A stretch of 64,000 bases of DNA from Massilia pinisoli (GCF_024753285.1 NZ_JANUGW010000008.1:1-64000); one strand, 5' to 3'; positions 1-9,119 are shown, numbered from the stretch's first letter. A program made the numbers and translations. The notes: generated by a model from the letters alone, not told the origin.

Positions 1-695
1 GGCTTGCGCGCCATGTAGATGAAATGCGAGCGCAGCGGCGGCAGCAACGTCGTCAGCGTTTCCGGGATCAGCCACGGCAGCGCCGCCAGCACCCGCCCCA
101 GCGGCGGCAGCAGCACGAGAGTGCGGTAGTGGCGGCTGGCGGCGGGCCAGAACCGCAGCAGCTCGACGTCCGTCACCTTGCGCACGTGGGGATTGCGCGG
201 ATTGCTGTAGCGGAAATCGAAGATCATCGTCCACCCGCCCGGCCGCAGCACGCGCCACATGTCGGCGGCCAGGCCGCGCCGCATGTCGTCGTCGAGGATC
301 GAGGAAAACACGGTGTGCGCGCACACGAGGTCGAGGCTCGCGTCGGGGAAGGCATCGAGGTGGCCCAGGTGCCAGTGGACGCCGGGGGGCGTGCGGGCGC
401 GGGCCTGGTCCAGCCGGTCCTGCTGGAGTTCCGTGCCCGCAAGGTGCGCGGGCAGGGCGCCCCAGTCGATCAGCTGGCGCAGGAAACCGCCGTTGCCGCA
501 ACCGACGTCGAGCGCGCGCACGGAGGACAGGTCGCGCCCGACCGTCAGCGGCAGCAGCGCCGCCAGCACGCGCGACCGCGCCGCCGTCTGGCGGACGACG
601 TCGGGCCGGTGCCACGCATACTTCGCCAGCGCGGCGCCGCCATGCCATGCGCGGTAGATCCGGTTGATCCGCTCCTGTTCCGCTCCGTCGTTCAT
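1..695 (-). CDS. class I SAM-dependent methyltransferase (3' end off window)
   Basis: The ATG at 695-693 is preceded by a GGAGG-type ribosome binding site. The frame stays open to base 1, so the C-terminus is missing and about 231 residues are visible. A canonical SAM-binding motif I (ALDVGCGNGGFLR) lies near residue 65, followed by an acidic loop and a post-I segment typical of class I methyltransferases (Methyltransf_11/25 type). The substrate cannot be told from sequence. It is divergent from gshB with a 191-bp spacer that holds a perfect inverted repeat. Fold confident, function generic. Confidence 0.8.
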   Translation of the reverse strand, partial: MNDGAEQERINRIYRAWHGGAALAKYAWHRPDVVRQTAARSRVLAALLPLTVGRDLSSVRALDVGCGNGGFLRQLIDWGALPAHLAGTELQQDRLDQARARTPPGVHWHLGHLDAFPDASLDLVCAHTVFSSILDDDMRRGLAADMWRVLRPGGWTMIFDFRYSNPRNPHVRKVTDVELLRFWPAASRHYRTLVLLPPLGRVLAALPWLIPETLTTLLPPLRSHFIYMARK

Positions 696-737
696 GTCCG
701 CCTCCTGCGATGCCATCTTCCCGGTCGGGCCGGGAGC

Positions 738-759
738 ACGTTTGAGGAGACGCAAACGT
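738..759. promoter_or_regulatory. 22-bp inverted repeat (candidate operator) upstream of the methyltransferase
   Basis: ACGTTTG and CAAACGT form perfect 7-bp arms around an 8-bp spacer, 43 bp upstream of the methyltransferase start and 127 bp upstream of gshB. It could be a dimeric regulator site or a leader hairpin. No regulator gene is adjacent. Confidence 0.4.
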
Positions 760-853
760 CAGAGGAATGGATGACATTTTGCCAAGGGGAAGCTGCCCTG
801 GTAACCCGTCCCCCGGCCGCGGCCGCCTTTCCGCGAACATCCGCGTTTCCGGC

Positions 854-859
854 TAAAAT
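854..859 (+). promoter_or_regulatory. possible -10 element of gshB
   Basis: TAAAAT lies 27 bp before the gshB ATG. There is no convincing -35 hexamer at the right distance, so this is a weak call. Confidence 0.3.
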
Positions 860-886
860 CGTGGCATTGCCTTCCCTGGGACCATC

Positions 887-1834
887 ATGAAAATCGCTTT
901 TCTCGCCGATCCGCTGTCCGGCTTCAAAATCTACAAGGACTCGACGTTCGCGATGATGCGCGAGGCGGCGCGGCGCGGCCACCGGCTCTATGCCTTCGAA
1001 CAGCGCCACATGGTGCTGGAAGAGGGCGTCGTGACGGCCGAGGCCACGGAGATCACGCTGACCGGCGACGCCGACGACTGGTACCGCGAAGGCGACACCG
1101 ATACCGTCCCGCTGTCCGATTTCGACGCCGTCATCCAGCGCAAGGATCCGCCGTTCGACATGGAATACGTGTACGGCACCTATCTGCTGGAATTGGCCGA
1201 GCGCCAGGGCGCGCGCGTCTTCAACAAGCCCTCGGCCATCCGCGACCACAACGAAAAACTGTCGATTGCCCAGTTCAGCCAGTTCACGTCGCCCACGCTC
1301 GTCTCGTCGTCCGGCACGCGGCTGCGCGCCTTCCACGCCGAGCACGGCGACGTGATCTTCAAACCGCTGGACGGCATGGGCGGCGCCGGCATCTTCCGCG
1401 TCCGCGACGATGGCCTGAACCTGGGCTCCATCATCGAGACGCTGACGGAGAACGGCGCGCGCACGATCATGGCGCAGAAATACATCCCCGCCATCGTCAA
1501 GGGCGACAAGCGCGTGCTCGTCATCGACGGCAAGCCGGTCCCGTTCGCGCTGGCGCGCATCCCGCAGGCCGGCGAAGTGCGGGGCAACCTGGCGGCCGGC
1601 GGCACGGGTGTCGCGCAGCCGCTGTCCGAGCGCGACCGCGAGATCGCGGAAAGTCTGGGCCCGGTGCTGGCCGCGCGTGGTCTGTTGCTGGTAGGATTGG
1701 ATGTGATCGGCGATTTCCTGACCGAGGTGAACGTCACCAGCCCCACCTGCTTCCAGGAGATCACCGACCAGACCGGTTTCGACGTCGCGGCGATGTTCAT
1801 CGACGCCGTCGAGGCCCGGGTAACAGGAAACTGA
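887..1834 (+). CDS. gshB: glutathione synthetase
   Basis: This enzyme ligates glycine to gamma-glutamylcysteine using ATP, the last step of glutathione synthesis in the cytoplasm. The 315 residues match the usual GshB length. The N-terminus (MKIAFLADPLSGFKIYKDS) is typical, a central ATP-grasp core contains the glycine-rich segment FKPLDGMGGAGIFR, and the C-terminal metal/ligand region reads DFLTEVNVTSPTCFQEI. It lies 3 bp upstream of the EIIA gene and probably heads a gshB-EIIA-ptsH-ptsI transcript. A link between glutathione and PTS genes recurs in betaproteobacteria. Confidence 0.97.
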   Translation: MKIAFLADPLSGFKIYKDSTFAMMREAARRGHRLYAFEQRHMVLEEGVVTAEATEITLTGDADDWYREGDTDTVPLSDFDAVIQRKDPPFDMEYVYGTYLLELAERQGARVFNKPSAIRDHNEKLSIAQFSQFTSPTLVSSSGTRLRAFHAEHGDVIFKPLDGMGGAGIFRVRDDGLNLGSIIETLTENGARTIMAQKYIPAIVKGDKRVLVIDGKPVPFALARIPQAGEVRGNLAAGGTGVAQPLSERDREIAESLGPVLAARGLLLVGLDVIGDFLTEVNVTSPTCFQEITDQTGFDVAAMFIDAVEARVTGN

Positions 1835-1837
1835 CAC

Positions 1838-2242
1838 ATGGTAGGCATTCTGCTGATGACCCACGCTCCGCTGGGCCAGGCATTCATCGCCGCGGTCGCG
1901 CACGTGTTCCGCGGCCCCACCGAGCGCTTCGAAGCGATCGACGTGACGGCGGACCAGGACACGAGCGAGATCAACGCCCTGGCCAAGAGCGCGATTCAGC
2001 GCCTGGACGAAGGCGACGGCGTGCTGGTCATCACCGACATCAAGGGCGGCACGCCGTCCAACTGCTGCAATTCGCTGGCGGAGGCGGGACGCGTGGAAAT
2101 CATCGCGGGCATCAGCCTGCCGATGCTGCTGCGGGCGATCACGTACCGGCGCGACACGCTGGACGTGGTGGTCGAGATGGCGTTGGCCGGCGCGCAGAAT
2201 GGTGCGGTCAGGGTAGACAACAGGATCCGGCTCGGCACCTGA
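1838..2242 (+). CDS. PTS fructose/mannose-family EIIA protein
   Basis: This 134-residue protein is a stand-alone EIIA domain of the mannose family. The early segment GILLMTHAPLG carries the predicted phosphorylated histidine (His9), and VLVITDIKGGTPSN is the family signature around residue 70. It should accept phosphate from HPr. No EIIB or EIIC gene is present here, so the chain EI-HPr-EIIA probably has a regulatory rather than a sugar-transport role. This is inference from the neighbourhood and from other betaproteobacteria. It sits 3 bp after gshB and 34 bp before ptsH. Confidence 0.93.
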   Translation: MVGILLMTHAPLGQAFIAAVAHVFRGPTERFEAIDVTADQDTSEINALAKSAIQRLDEGDGVLVITDIKGGTPSNCCNSLAEAGRVEIIAGISLPMLLRAITYRRDTLDVVVEMALAGAQNGAVRVDNRIRLGT

Positions 2243-2276
2243 GCCGACCGATAACGAGAGAAACGACAACTACAAC

Positions 2277-2546
2277 ATGATTCAACAGGAACTCGAGATC
2301 GTCAACAAGCTGGGCCTGCACGCCCGCGCTTCCGCCAAATTCACCCAGCTGGCCGCCAAGTTCCAGAGCGACGTCTGGCTCACCCGCAACGCGCGCCGCA
2401 TCAACGCCAAGTCGATCATGGGCGTCATGATGCTGGCGGCCGGCAAGGGCGCCAAGGTGACGCTCGAGGCGGACGGTCCCGACGAACAGGAATGCATGGC
2501 GGCGCTCGTCGCGCTGATCAACGACAAGTTCGGCGAAGGCGAGTAA
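2277..2546 (+). CDS. ptsH: HPr phosphocarrier protein
   Basis: An 89-residue HPr. The active-site motif LGLHARAS places the phosphorylated histidine at His15, and Ser46 is followed by IMGVMMLA, the region targeted by HPr kinase. It carries phosphate from enzyme I to EIIA in the cytoplasm. It is flanked by the EIIA gene and ptsI in one operon; ptsI starts 38 bp downstream. The conserved Ser46 suggests control by HPr kinase/phosphorylase, whose gene is not in the window. Confidence 0.97.
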   Translation: MIQQELEIVNKLGLHARASAKFTQLAAKFQSDVWLTRNARRINAKSIMGVMMLAAGKGAKVTLEADGPDEQECMAALVALINDKFGEGE

Positions 2547-2584
2547 TGCCCGATTCACGAGGCGGACGTCACCCGGGACCCTCC

Positions 2585-4336
2585 ATGGCATCGTTCACAC
2601 TGCACGGCATCCCCGTCTCGCGCGGGATCTCGATCGGCCGTGCGCATCTGCTCACGCCGGCCGCGCTCGACGTCAAGCACTACCTCGTGCCGGAAGAGCA
2701 GGTCGAGGCCGAAGTGAAGCGCCTGCAGGACGCGATCGCCGAAGTGCACCGCAACCTGCAGGAACTGTGGACCGAGCTGCCGAAGGAAGCCCCGACGGAG
2801 CTGGGCGCGTTCATCGACGTGCACGTGCTGATCCTGTCCGATCCGATGATCTCGGAAGCGCCGCTCGACATCATCCGCAGCCGCCACTACAACGCGGAAT
2901 GGGCGCTCGTCACGCAGATCGACGAGCTGTCCGCGCAGTTCGACGAGATCGAGGACCCGTACCTGCGCGAGCGCAAGCAGGACATCCAGCAGGTCGCCGA
3001 GCGCGTGCTGAAGGTGCTGATGGGGACCGCGCTGCCGGCCCCGCCGCCCGTCGGCGAAGACCACTTCCAGCCGCAGATGATCGTCGTCGCGCACGACATC
3101 TCGCCGGCCGACATGCTCGCGTTCCGCGACCGCTCGTTCGTCGGCTTCGTCACGGACGTCGGCGGCCAGAACTCGCACACGGCGATCGTCGCGCGCAGCC
3201 TGGACATCCCGGCCGCCGTCGGCATGAGCCAGGCGTCGCGCCTGATCGAGCAGGACGACTGGGTGATCGTCGACGGCGACGCCGGCGTCGTCATCTGCAA
3301 TCCGAGCGCGCTCGTGATGGAGCAGTACCGCGCACGCCAGGCCGCGCTGCTGAAGGCGCGCAAGCGCCTGCTGAAGCTGAAGAAGACGCCGGCCGTCACG
3401 AAGGACGGCACGGCGATCACGCTGCTCGCGAACATCGAGCTGCCCGACGATTGCGGCCCGGCGCTGGACGCGGGCGCCGTCGGCGTGGGCCTGTTCCGCT
3501 CCGAATTCCTGTTCATGGGACGCGGCGCGCAAGGCCTGCGCGTGCCGGACGAGGACGAGCAGTTCGAACAGTACCGCAAGGCCGTGCTGGCGATGAAGGG
3601 ACGGCCCGTCACGATCCGCACGCTCGACGTGGGCGCCGACAAGCCGCTCGACCAGACCGAACACACGGCACTGAACCCGGCGCTGGGCCTGCGCGCGATC
3701 CGCTACTGCCTCGCCGAGCCGCAGATGTTCCTCGCGCAGCTGCGCGCGATCCTGCGCGCATCCGCGTTCGGCAAGGTGCGCATCCTGATCCCGATGCTGG
3801 CGCACGCGTTCGAGATCGACCAGACCTTGAACATGATCGCCCAGGCCAAGGCCCAGCTGCGCGAACAGAACGTCAAGTTCGACGAGACGGTGGAAGTGGG
3901 CGCCATGATCGAGATCCCGGCCGCCGCGCTGGCGCTGCCGATGTTCGTCAAGCGCCTCGACTTCCTCTCGATCGGCACCAACGACCTGATCCAGTACACC
4001 TTGGCGATCGACCGCGTCGACTACGAGGTGGCGCACCTGTACAATCCGCTCCACCCGGCGGTACTGAGCCTGATCGCGATGACGATCGAGGCAGGGCACA
4101 AGGCCGGCATCGACGTGGCCGTGTGCGGCGAGATGGCGGGCGACGTCAAGCTCACGCGCCTGTTGCTGGGCATGGGCCTGCGCGAGTTCTCGATGCATCC
4201 GGCCCAGCTGCTGGCCGTCAAGCAGGAAATCCTGTCCAGCGACCTGACGCGGCTCGTGCCGCGCACGCGGCGCATCCTGCGCGCGATGGAACCGGCGGCC
4301 ATCGCCGACGCCGTGGAGCAGCTGCAGTCCGTCTAG
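2585..4336 (+). CDS. ptsI: PTS enzyme I (phosphoenolpyruvate-protein phosphotransferase)
   Basis: Enzyme I takes phosphate from PEP and passes it to HPr. From the ATG at 2585 the product is 584 residues, the normal length. An in-frame ATG at 2492 overlaps ptsH and would add 31 residues that do not look like the family, so 2585 was chosen. Visible features are the N-terminal HPr-binding helical region, the phosphohistidine motif GGQNSHTAIVARS with His198, and the C-terminal PEP-binding TIM barrel including GLFRSEFLFM and the terminal VCGEMAGD segment. There is no GAF domain, so this is the classical EI and not PtsP. Confidence 0.96.
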   Translation: MASFTLHGIPVSRGISIGRAHLLTPAALDVKHYLVPEEQVEAEVKRLQDAIAEVHRNLQELWTELPKEAPTELGAFIDVHVLILSDPMISEAPLDIIRSRHYNAEWALVTQIDELSAQFDEIEDPYLRERKQDIQQVAERVLKVLMGTALPAPPPVGEDHFQPQMIVVAHDISPADMLAFRDRSFVGFVTDVGGQNSHTAIVARSLDIPAAVGMSQASRLIEQDDWVIVDGDAGVVICNPSALVMEQYRARQAALLKARKRLLKLKKTPAVTKDGTAITLLANIELPDDCGPALDAGAVGVGLFRSEFLFMGRGAQGLRVPDEDEQFEQYRKAVLAMKGRPVTIRTLDVGADKPLDQTEHTALNPALGLRAIRYCLAEPQMFLAQLRAILRASAFGKVRILIPMLAHAFEIDQTLNMIAQAKAQLREQNVKFDETVEVGAMIEIPAAALALPMFVKRLDFLSIGTNDLIQYTLAIDRVDYEVAHLYNPLHPAVLSLIAMTIEAGHKAGIDVAVCGEMAGDVKLTRLLLGMGLREFSMHPAQLLAVKQEILSSDLTRLVPRTRRILRAMEPAAIADAVEQLQSV

Positions 4337-4369
4337 TCATCGCACGCCACAACAATATAACGAGTCTTC

Positions 4370-5515
4370 ATGGGATCGATCGGAATAGTCTCCCCCCAGG
4401 CGATGCAGTTCGCCGAACCTTTACGCCTGCGCAGTGGCGCGGCCATCAGCGACTACACGCTGGTGTATGAAACGTACGGCACGCTGAATGCCGACAAGTC
4501 GAACGCGGTGCTGATCTGCCACGCGCTGAACGCGTCGCACCACGTGGCGGGCCATTACGCCGACCAGCCGAAGAGCGCCGGCTGGTGGGACAATATGGTC
4601 GGCCCGGGCAAGCCCGTCGACACGGACCGCTTCTTCGTCATCGGCGTCAACAACCTCGGCTCCTGCTTCGGGTCCACGGGCCCCATGCACACGAACCCGG
4701 CCACCGGCAAGCCGTACGGCGCCGCGTTCCCCGTCGTGACGGTGGAGGACTGGGTCGCGGCGCAGGCGCTGCTCGCGGACCGCCTCGGCATCGAGCGCTT
4801 TGCCGCGGTGATGGGCGGTTCGCTGGGCGGCATGCAAGCCCTCGCGTGGAGCATCATGTTCCCCGAGCGCCTGCGCCATTGCATCGTGATCGCGTCGACG
4901 CCGAAACTCTCCGCGCAGAACATCGCGTTCAACGACGTGGCGCGCCAGGCGATCCTCACCGATCCGGATTACCGCGGCGGCGACTTCTACGAACACGGCG
5001 TCGTGCCGAAGAACGGCCTGAAGGTGGCGCGCATGGTTGGCCACATCACGTATCTGTCGAACGACGACATGGCCGAGAAATTCGGCCGCAAGCTGCGCAA
5101 CGCGGCCGAGAACAACGAGTACAAATTCGACTTCGGCATCGACTTCGAGATCGAGTCGTACCTGCGCTACCAGGGCGACAAGTTCTCCGAATACTTCGAC
5201 GCCAACACCTACCTCCTGATCACGAAGGCGCTCGACTATTTCGACCCCGCGCGCGAGCACGGCGGCAACCTGGCGAAGGCGCTGGAAAACACGCGCGCCC
5301 AATACCTCGTCGCGTCGTTCTCGACCGACTGGCGCTTCTCGCCGGAGCGCAGCCGCGAGATCGTCGAGGCGCTGCTGGCCAACCGCCGCAAGGTCACGTA
5401 TGCCGAGATCGACGCGCCGCACGGCCACGACGCCTTCCTGCTCGAAGACGCGCGCTACATGAACATCGTGCGCGCCTACTTCGAGCGCATCGCCGCCGAG
5501 AAGGAGGCCGCATGA
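4370..5515 (+). CDS. metX: homoserine O-acyltransferase MetX
   Basis: MetX acylates homoserine in the first committed step of methionine synthesis. It is a 381-residue alpha/beta-hydrolase enzyme. The nucleophile elbow [10 protein letters not shown] holds the catalytic serine, and the C-terminal APHGHDAF carries the catalytic histidine. The early FNHALN-like block reads CHALNASHH. MetX proteins of many betaproteobacteria use succinyl-CoA rather than acetyl-CoA, so donor specificity is uncertain. The stop overlaps the metW start by 4 bp (ATGA), so the pair is translationally coupled. Confidence 0.95.
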   Translation: MGSIGIVSPQAMQFAEPLRLRSGAAISDYTLVYETYGTLNADKSNAVLICHALNASHHVAGHYADQPKSAGWWDNMVGPGKPVDTDRFFVIGVNNLGSCFGSTGPMHTNPATGKPYGAAFPVVTVEDWVAAQALLADRLGIERFAAVMGGSLGGMQALAWSIMFPERLRHCIVIASTPKLSAQNIAFNDVARQAILTDPDYRGGDFYEHGVVPKNGLKVARMVGHITYLSNDDMAEKFGRKLRNAAENNEYKFDFGIDFEIESYLRYQGDKFSEYFDANTYLLITKALDYFDPAREHGGNLAKALENTRAQYLVASFSTDWRFSPERSREIVEALLANRRKVTYAEIDAPHGHDAFLLEDARYMNIVRAYFERIAAEKEAA

Positions 5516-6132
5516 AATTCGAAGACTTGAGCACGTTGCGTCCCGACCTCGCGTTCATCGCACACTGGGTGAACGAGCGCGCGCACGTGCTGGACGTCGG
5601 CTGCGGCGACGGCGCCATGCTGCGCTACCTGGAAAAGGCCAAGCACTGCACGGGCTACGGCGTGGAGATCGCCGACGACAAGGTCCTGGAAAGCACGCAG
5701 CGCGGCATCAGCGTAATCCAGCACGACATGGAGCAGGGCCTCGACCTGTTCGCGGACGACGCGTTCGACATGGTCCTGTGCCTGTCGTCGCTGCAGATGA
5801 TGCAGCACGTGGAAGCGCGCCTGCGCGACATCGTCCGCGTGGGCAAGGAGGCGATCGTGTCGTTCCCGAACTTCGCGTACTGGCCGCACCGCGCCGCGCT
5901 GCTGAAGGGCCGCATGCCCGTGTCGCGCTCGTTGCCGTACCAATGGTTCGATACGCCGAACCTGCGCTATGCGACGATCTACGACTTCAAGGAACTGGCC
6001 GAGAAATGCGGGCTGGAAGTGCTGGAATACGTGGCGCTGGCCGAAGGCAAGCCCGTGTCGTTCCTGCCGAACCTGCGCGGCAGCCTCGCCGTGTTCCGCC
6101 TGCGCAAGCGCGATCTCGTCGGCCCGGCCTGA
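5512..6132 (+). CDS. metW: methionine biosynthesis protein MetW
   Basis: A 206-residue class I methyltransferase-fold protein, with [15 protein letters not shown] as motif I near residue 25. MetW occurs with MetX in many proteobacteria and is needed with it for methionine synthesis; its exact chemistry is unclear. The ATG at 5512 overlaps the metX stop, which fixes the start. The length and the [14 protein letters not shown] segment are typical of MetW. A GC-rich inverted repeat (CGGCCCG/CGGGCCG) follows near 6138-6163 but has no T-run. Confidence 0.95.
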   Translation: MKFEDLSTLRPDLAFIAHWVNERAHVLDVGCGDGAMLRYLEKAKHCTGYGVEIADDKVLESTQRGISVIQHDMEQGLDLFADDAFDMVLCLSSLQMMQHVEARLRDIVRVGKEAIVSFPNFAYWPHRAALLKGRMPVSRSLPYQWFDTPNLRYATIYDFKELAEKCGLEVLEYVALAEGKPVSFLPNLRGSLAVFRLRKRDLVGPA

Positions 6133-6252
6133 CCGTCCGGCGGCCCGCGCTTGCACGCACGGGCCGCGCGCGTCATCATACGCTCGCGTAACGTGTTGTA
6201 CGTACGTGTCGGCTGCGGGCATGATGTCGTCAGAACTCTGCAGGAGAAAACC

Positions 6253-7200
6253 ATGAACCCAATCTTCCAGACCCGGGCGCGTACCCGCCGGGCGGCCGCC
6301 GTGCTGGCGCTGTGCGCGTCCGTCTGTGCCCCGACGCACGCCGCGCGCGCCCAGGACGATCGTCCGAACCAGGACCAGGTCGTGCAGGACGGCATCGCCG
6401 TCAAGCCGCTCAACCGCAACCGGATCGGCAGCGTATGGCGCGACATCGCCGCGCCCGAGCAGGCCATCAACGAGCAATCGGCCCAGCAATACCTGGCGCT
6501 GATGAGCAAGGCCCGGCAGGAAGGCGCCCTTGTGCCGGAATCCGATCCGCAGGTGCAGCGCCTGCGCGCCATCGCCAAGCGCATCATCCCGAACACCGTG
6601 CGCTGGAACCCGGATGCGCAGCAGTGGAAGTGGCAGGTCAACCTGCTCAAATCCGACGAGGTGAATGCGTTCTGCATGCCGGGTGGCCGCGTCGCGTTCT
6701 ACACGGGCATCATCGACAAGCTGCGCCTCACGGACGACGAGATCGCGGCCGTCATGGGCCACGAGATCGCGCACGCGCTGCGCGAGCACGGGCGCGACCG
6801 GCAGAGCAAGGCGACGGCCACGGGCCTCGCGAGCCAGCTGGGCGGCGCGGCGCTGTCCGCATGGCTCGGCGTGGACGTGCGCGGCGCCACGAACGCGGCC
6901 GGCCAGCTGCTCGTGTTGAAATTCTCGCGCGACGAGGAACGCGAGGCCGACCTCGTGGGCCTCGACATCGCCGCGCGCTCCGGCTACGACCCGCGCGCCG
7001 GCATCGCGCTGTGGAACAAGATGGCCGTGCTGAACCAGAGCGGCGCGCCGATCGAGCTGCTGTCCACGCACCCGGGCGGCGGCGAGCGAATCGAGCAGAT
7101 CGAGAGCCACATGAACGTGCTGCTGCCGCTGTACGCGCGCAGCAAGGGCACCACCGTCGACCGGTTGCCGCCGTACCGCTCCAACGTCGCACAACGGTAA
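6253..7200 (+). CDS. M48-family periplasmic zinc metalloprotease
   Basis: The ATG at 6253 follows a CAGGAG ribosome binding site; upstream in-frame codons lack family character. The protein is 315 residues. A signal peptide ends near THAARA|Q (about residue 34). The zinc motif HEIAH is at residues 170-174, and the downstream EEREADLVG supplies the third ligand. Length and layout resemble the short, soluble M48 (Oma1/LoiP/BepA-like) proteases of the periplasm, without the TPR tail of BepA. A role in outer-membrane protein quality control is inferred from the family. Confidence 0.9.
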   Translation: MNPIFQTRARTRRAAAVLALCASVCAPTHAARAQDDRPNQDQVVQDGIAVKPLNRNRIGSVWRDIAAPEQAINEQSAQQYLALMSKARQEGALVPESDPQVQRLRAIAKRIIPNTVRWNPDAQQWKWQVNLLKSDEVNAFCMPGGRVAFYTGIIDKLRLTDDEIAAVMGHEIAHALREHGRDRQSKATATGLASQLGGAALSAWLGVDVRGATNAAGQLLVLKFSRDEEREADLVGLDIAARSGYDPRAGIALWNKMAVLNQSGAPIELLSTHPGGGERIEQIESHMNVLLPLYARSKGTTVDRLPPYRSNVAQR

Positions 7201-7207
7201 AGGGTCG

Positions 7208-8149
7208 ATGGCACGTTTCGTCAGGAAGGGCCACCAGGCCACGGCCAACGCCGTCGTACCGCTGCCGGTGAAGGACGGCGTGGCGCCCAGCTATCTGTGG
7301 ATCACCGAGACCCGCCCCGGCGGCATGCTGGCCTTTCTCGAGGAACGCTTTGGCGACGTCGCCGGACCGCCGTGGGCCGAGCGCCTCGCGCGCGGCGACG
7401 TCGTCGACGCCGTGGGCGCGCCACTGTCGGCCGACAGCCATGTGCGTCAGGGCATGCGCATCTGGTACTACCGCGAGCTGGAACACGAGACGCCGATTCC
7501 GTTCGCAGAGAGCGTCATCTTCCAGGACGAGCACCTGCTCGTCGTCGACAAGCCGCACTTCCTGCCGATGATCCCGACGGGACGCTTCCTGCGCGAGACC
7601 TTGCTCGTGCGGCTGAAACAGCAGTTCGATTTGCCGCACCTGACGCCGATCCACCGCCTCGACCGCGAGACGGCCGGCGTCGTCATCTTCTCGCACAACC
7701 TAGCGACGCGCGGCACGTACCAGTCGATGTTCCAGAAGCGCAGCATCCGCAAGGTGTACGAGGCGCTGGCGCCCGTCCTGTATGGGCGCGAGTTCCCGTT
7801 CACGTACAAGAGCCGCATGGTCGACGGCGACAAGTTCTTCGTGATGCGGGAAGAGGAGGGCGAGCCGAATTCGGAGACGTTCGTCGAGCTGCTGGAAACG
7901 CGCGGCGACGTGGCGCGCTACCGCCTGCACCCGCACACGGGCCGCAAGCACCAGCTGCGCCTGCACATGGCGTCGCTGGGCGTGCCGATCCTGAACGACG
8001 CCTTCTATCCCGTCGCGCTGCCGTGCAAGGGCGACGATTTTTCCGCGCCGCTGCAATTGCTGGCGCGGTCGATCCACTTCGACGATCCGCTCACGGGAGA
8101 AGCGCGCAGTTTCGAAAGCACGCGCGAGCTCGACTGGCCCGCGCGCTGA
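7208..8149 (+). CDS. RluA-family RNA pseudouridine synthase
   Basis: A 313-residue protein that isomerises uridine to pseudouridine in structured RNA. The catalytic motif HRLDRETAGV contains the nucleophile Asp152, and the C-terminal HPHTGRKHQLRLHM is the second family signature. The N-terminal part resembles the subgroup that acts on rRNA or tRNA (RluA/YqcB-like), but the target base cannot be assigned. It starts 8 bp after the M48 protease stop and converges with xth, leaving only 9 bp between the stops. Confidence 0.9.
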   Translation: MARFVRKGHQATANAVVPLPVKDGVAPSYLWITETRPGGMLAFLEERFGDVAGPPWAERLARGDVVDAVGAPLSADSHVRQGMRIWYYRELEHETPIPFAESVIFQDEHLLVVDKPHFLPMIPTGRFLRETLLVRLKQQFDLPHLTPIHRLDRETAGVVIFSHNLATRGTYQSMFQKRSIRKVYEALAPVLYGREFPFTYKSRMVDGDKFFVMREEEGEPNSETFVELLETRGDVARYRLHPHTGRKHQLRLHMASLGVPILNDAFYPVALPCKGDDFSAPLQLLARSIHFDDPLTGEARSFESTRELDWPAR

Positions 8150-8158
8150 ACGGCAGCG

Positions 8159-8929
8159 TCAGAGCGCGTAGTCGATGATCAGCGGCGCGTGATCGGAAAA
8201 GCGCTCGTCCTTGTAGATCGAGACCGCGTGGGCGCGGGCGGCGATGCCCGGCGTGGCGACGTGGTAGTCGATGCGCCACCCCACGTTCTTCGCCCAGGCC
8301 TGGCCGCGGTTGCTCCACCACGTGTATTGTTCCGGGCGCTGGTCGATGCCGCGGTGGACGTCGACGAGACCCAGCTCGTCGAAGATGCGCGTCATCCACG
8401 CGCGTTCCTCCGGCAGGAAGCCCGAATTCTTCAGGTTGCCCTTCCAGTTTTTGAGGTCGATTTCCTTGTGCGCGATGTTCCAGTCGCCGCAGATGACGAT
8501 CTCGCGGCCCTCGGCCTTCAATTCCTGCAAGTGCGGCAGGAACACTTCCATGAAGCGGAACTTGGCTTCCTGGCGCTCCGGCGACGACGAGCCGGACGGG
8601 CAGTACACGGAAATGACGGTCAGGTCGCCCACGTCGGCGCGCGTGTAGCGGCCCTCGTTGTCGAATTCGGTGCAGCCGAAGCCCGACTTGACGGTATCCG
8701 GCTTGACGCGGCTGTAGACGCCCGTACCCGAGTAACCCTTTTTCTCGGCATAGTGGAAATGGCCGTGGTAGCCGTGCGGCGCGAGGAATTCCTCGGTCAT
8801 GTCGGCCTGCTGGGCCTTCAACTCCTGGACGCAGATGAAATCGGCGTCCTGGTTGGCCATCCAGTTGAAGAAACCTTTCTTGTGGGCGGAGCGGATGCCG
8901 TTCAGGTTGGCGGAAATGATTCTTGGCAT
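8159..8929 (-). CDS. xth: exodeoxyribonuclease III
   Basis: A 256-residue AP endonuclease/3'-5' exonuclease of the EEP fold, acting in base-excision repair. Family motifs run in order: SANLNGIRSA at the N-terminus, VQELKAQ with the metal-binding glutamate, the catalytic tyrosine/aspartate block (VICGDWNIAH) and the terminal SDHAPLIIDY. The length is normal. It is divergent from the MEDS-PAS/pyrE reading frame, and the 190-bp gap between them contains an FNR-like box. Confidence 0.96.
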   Translation of the reverse strand: MPRIISANLNGIRSAHKKGFFNWMANQDADFICVQELKAQQADMTEEFLAPHGYHGHFHYAEKKGYSGTGVYSRVKPDTVKSGFGCTEFDNEGRYTRADVGDLTVISVYCPSGSSSPERQEAKFRFMEVFLPHLQELKAEGREIVICGDWNIAHKEIDLKNWKGNLKNSGFLPEERAWMTRIFDELGLVDVHRGIDQRPEQYTWWSNRGQAWAKNVGWRIDYHVATPGIAARAHAVSIYKDERFSDHAPLIIDYAL

Positions 8930-9009
8930 GATCGAAAGCGGTTGGGTGGAAAGCGCGGCCGGCCGGCGCGGGCCGGTGGGCCGATGCGAGGCGCACAGTG
9001 TATCGTGTT

Positions 9010-9023
9010 TTGATCCATATCAA
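9010..9023. promoter_or_regulatory. FNR/ANR-type box
   Basis: TTGATCCATATCAA is an exact match to the FNR-family consensus TTGAT-N4-ATCAA. The palindrome extends to 22 bp (9006-9027) with one mismatch pair. Its centre lies about 70 bp upstream of a predicted start site based on the TAGAAT at 9075-9080, a position compatible with activation. It could also act on xth, whose start is at 8929. Confidence 0.6.
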
Positions 9024-9074
9024 CACAATTACGACCTGTCCGCATGGCATGGTCTTTACGGCTGTTAACGTGGA

Positions 9075-9080
9075 TAGAAT
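9075..9080 (+). promoter_or_regulatory. candidate -10 element for the MEDS-PAS/pyrE frame
   Basis: TAGAAT lies 40 bp before the GTG at 9120. The -35 region is poor (TCTTTA-like), which would suit a promoter needing an activator such as an FNR-type protein bound at 9010-9023. Confidence 0.35.
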
Positions 9081-9119
9081 GACATCTTTCATGTTTTCTA
9101 TGCGCGACGTCAACGTCTT

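Noticed and set aside
692..2269. Long minus-strand frame opposite gshB and the EIIA gene
   Set aside because: High-GC shadow frame; the plus strand encodes well-defined families with matching lengths.
2492..2584. 31-codon N-terminal extension of ptsI
   Set aside because: It overlaps ptsH and lacks enzyme I features; the ATG at 2585 gives the family N-terminus.
6138..6163. Intrinsic terminator after metW
   Set aside because: The CGGCCCG/CGGGCCG inverted repeat has no T-run.
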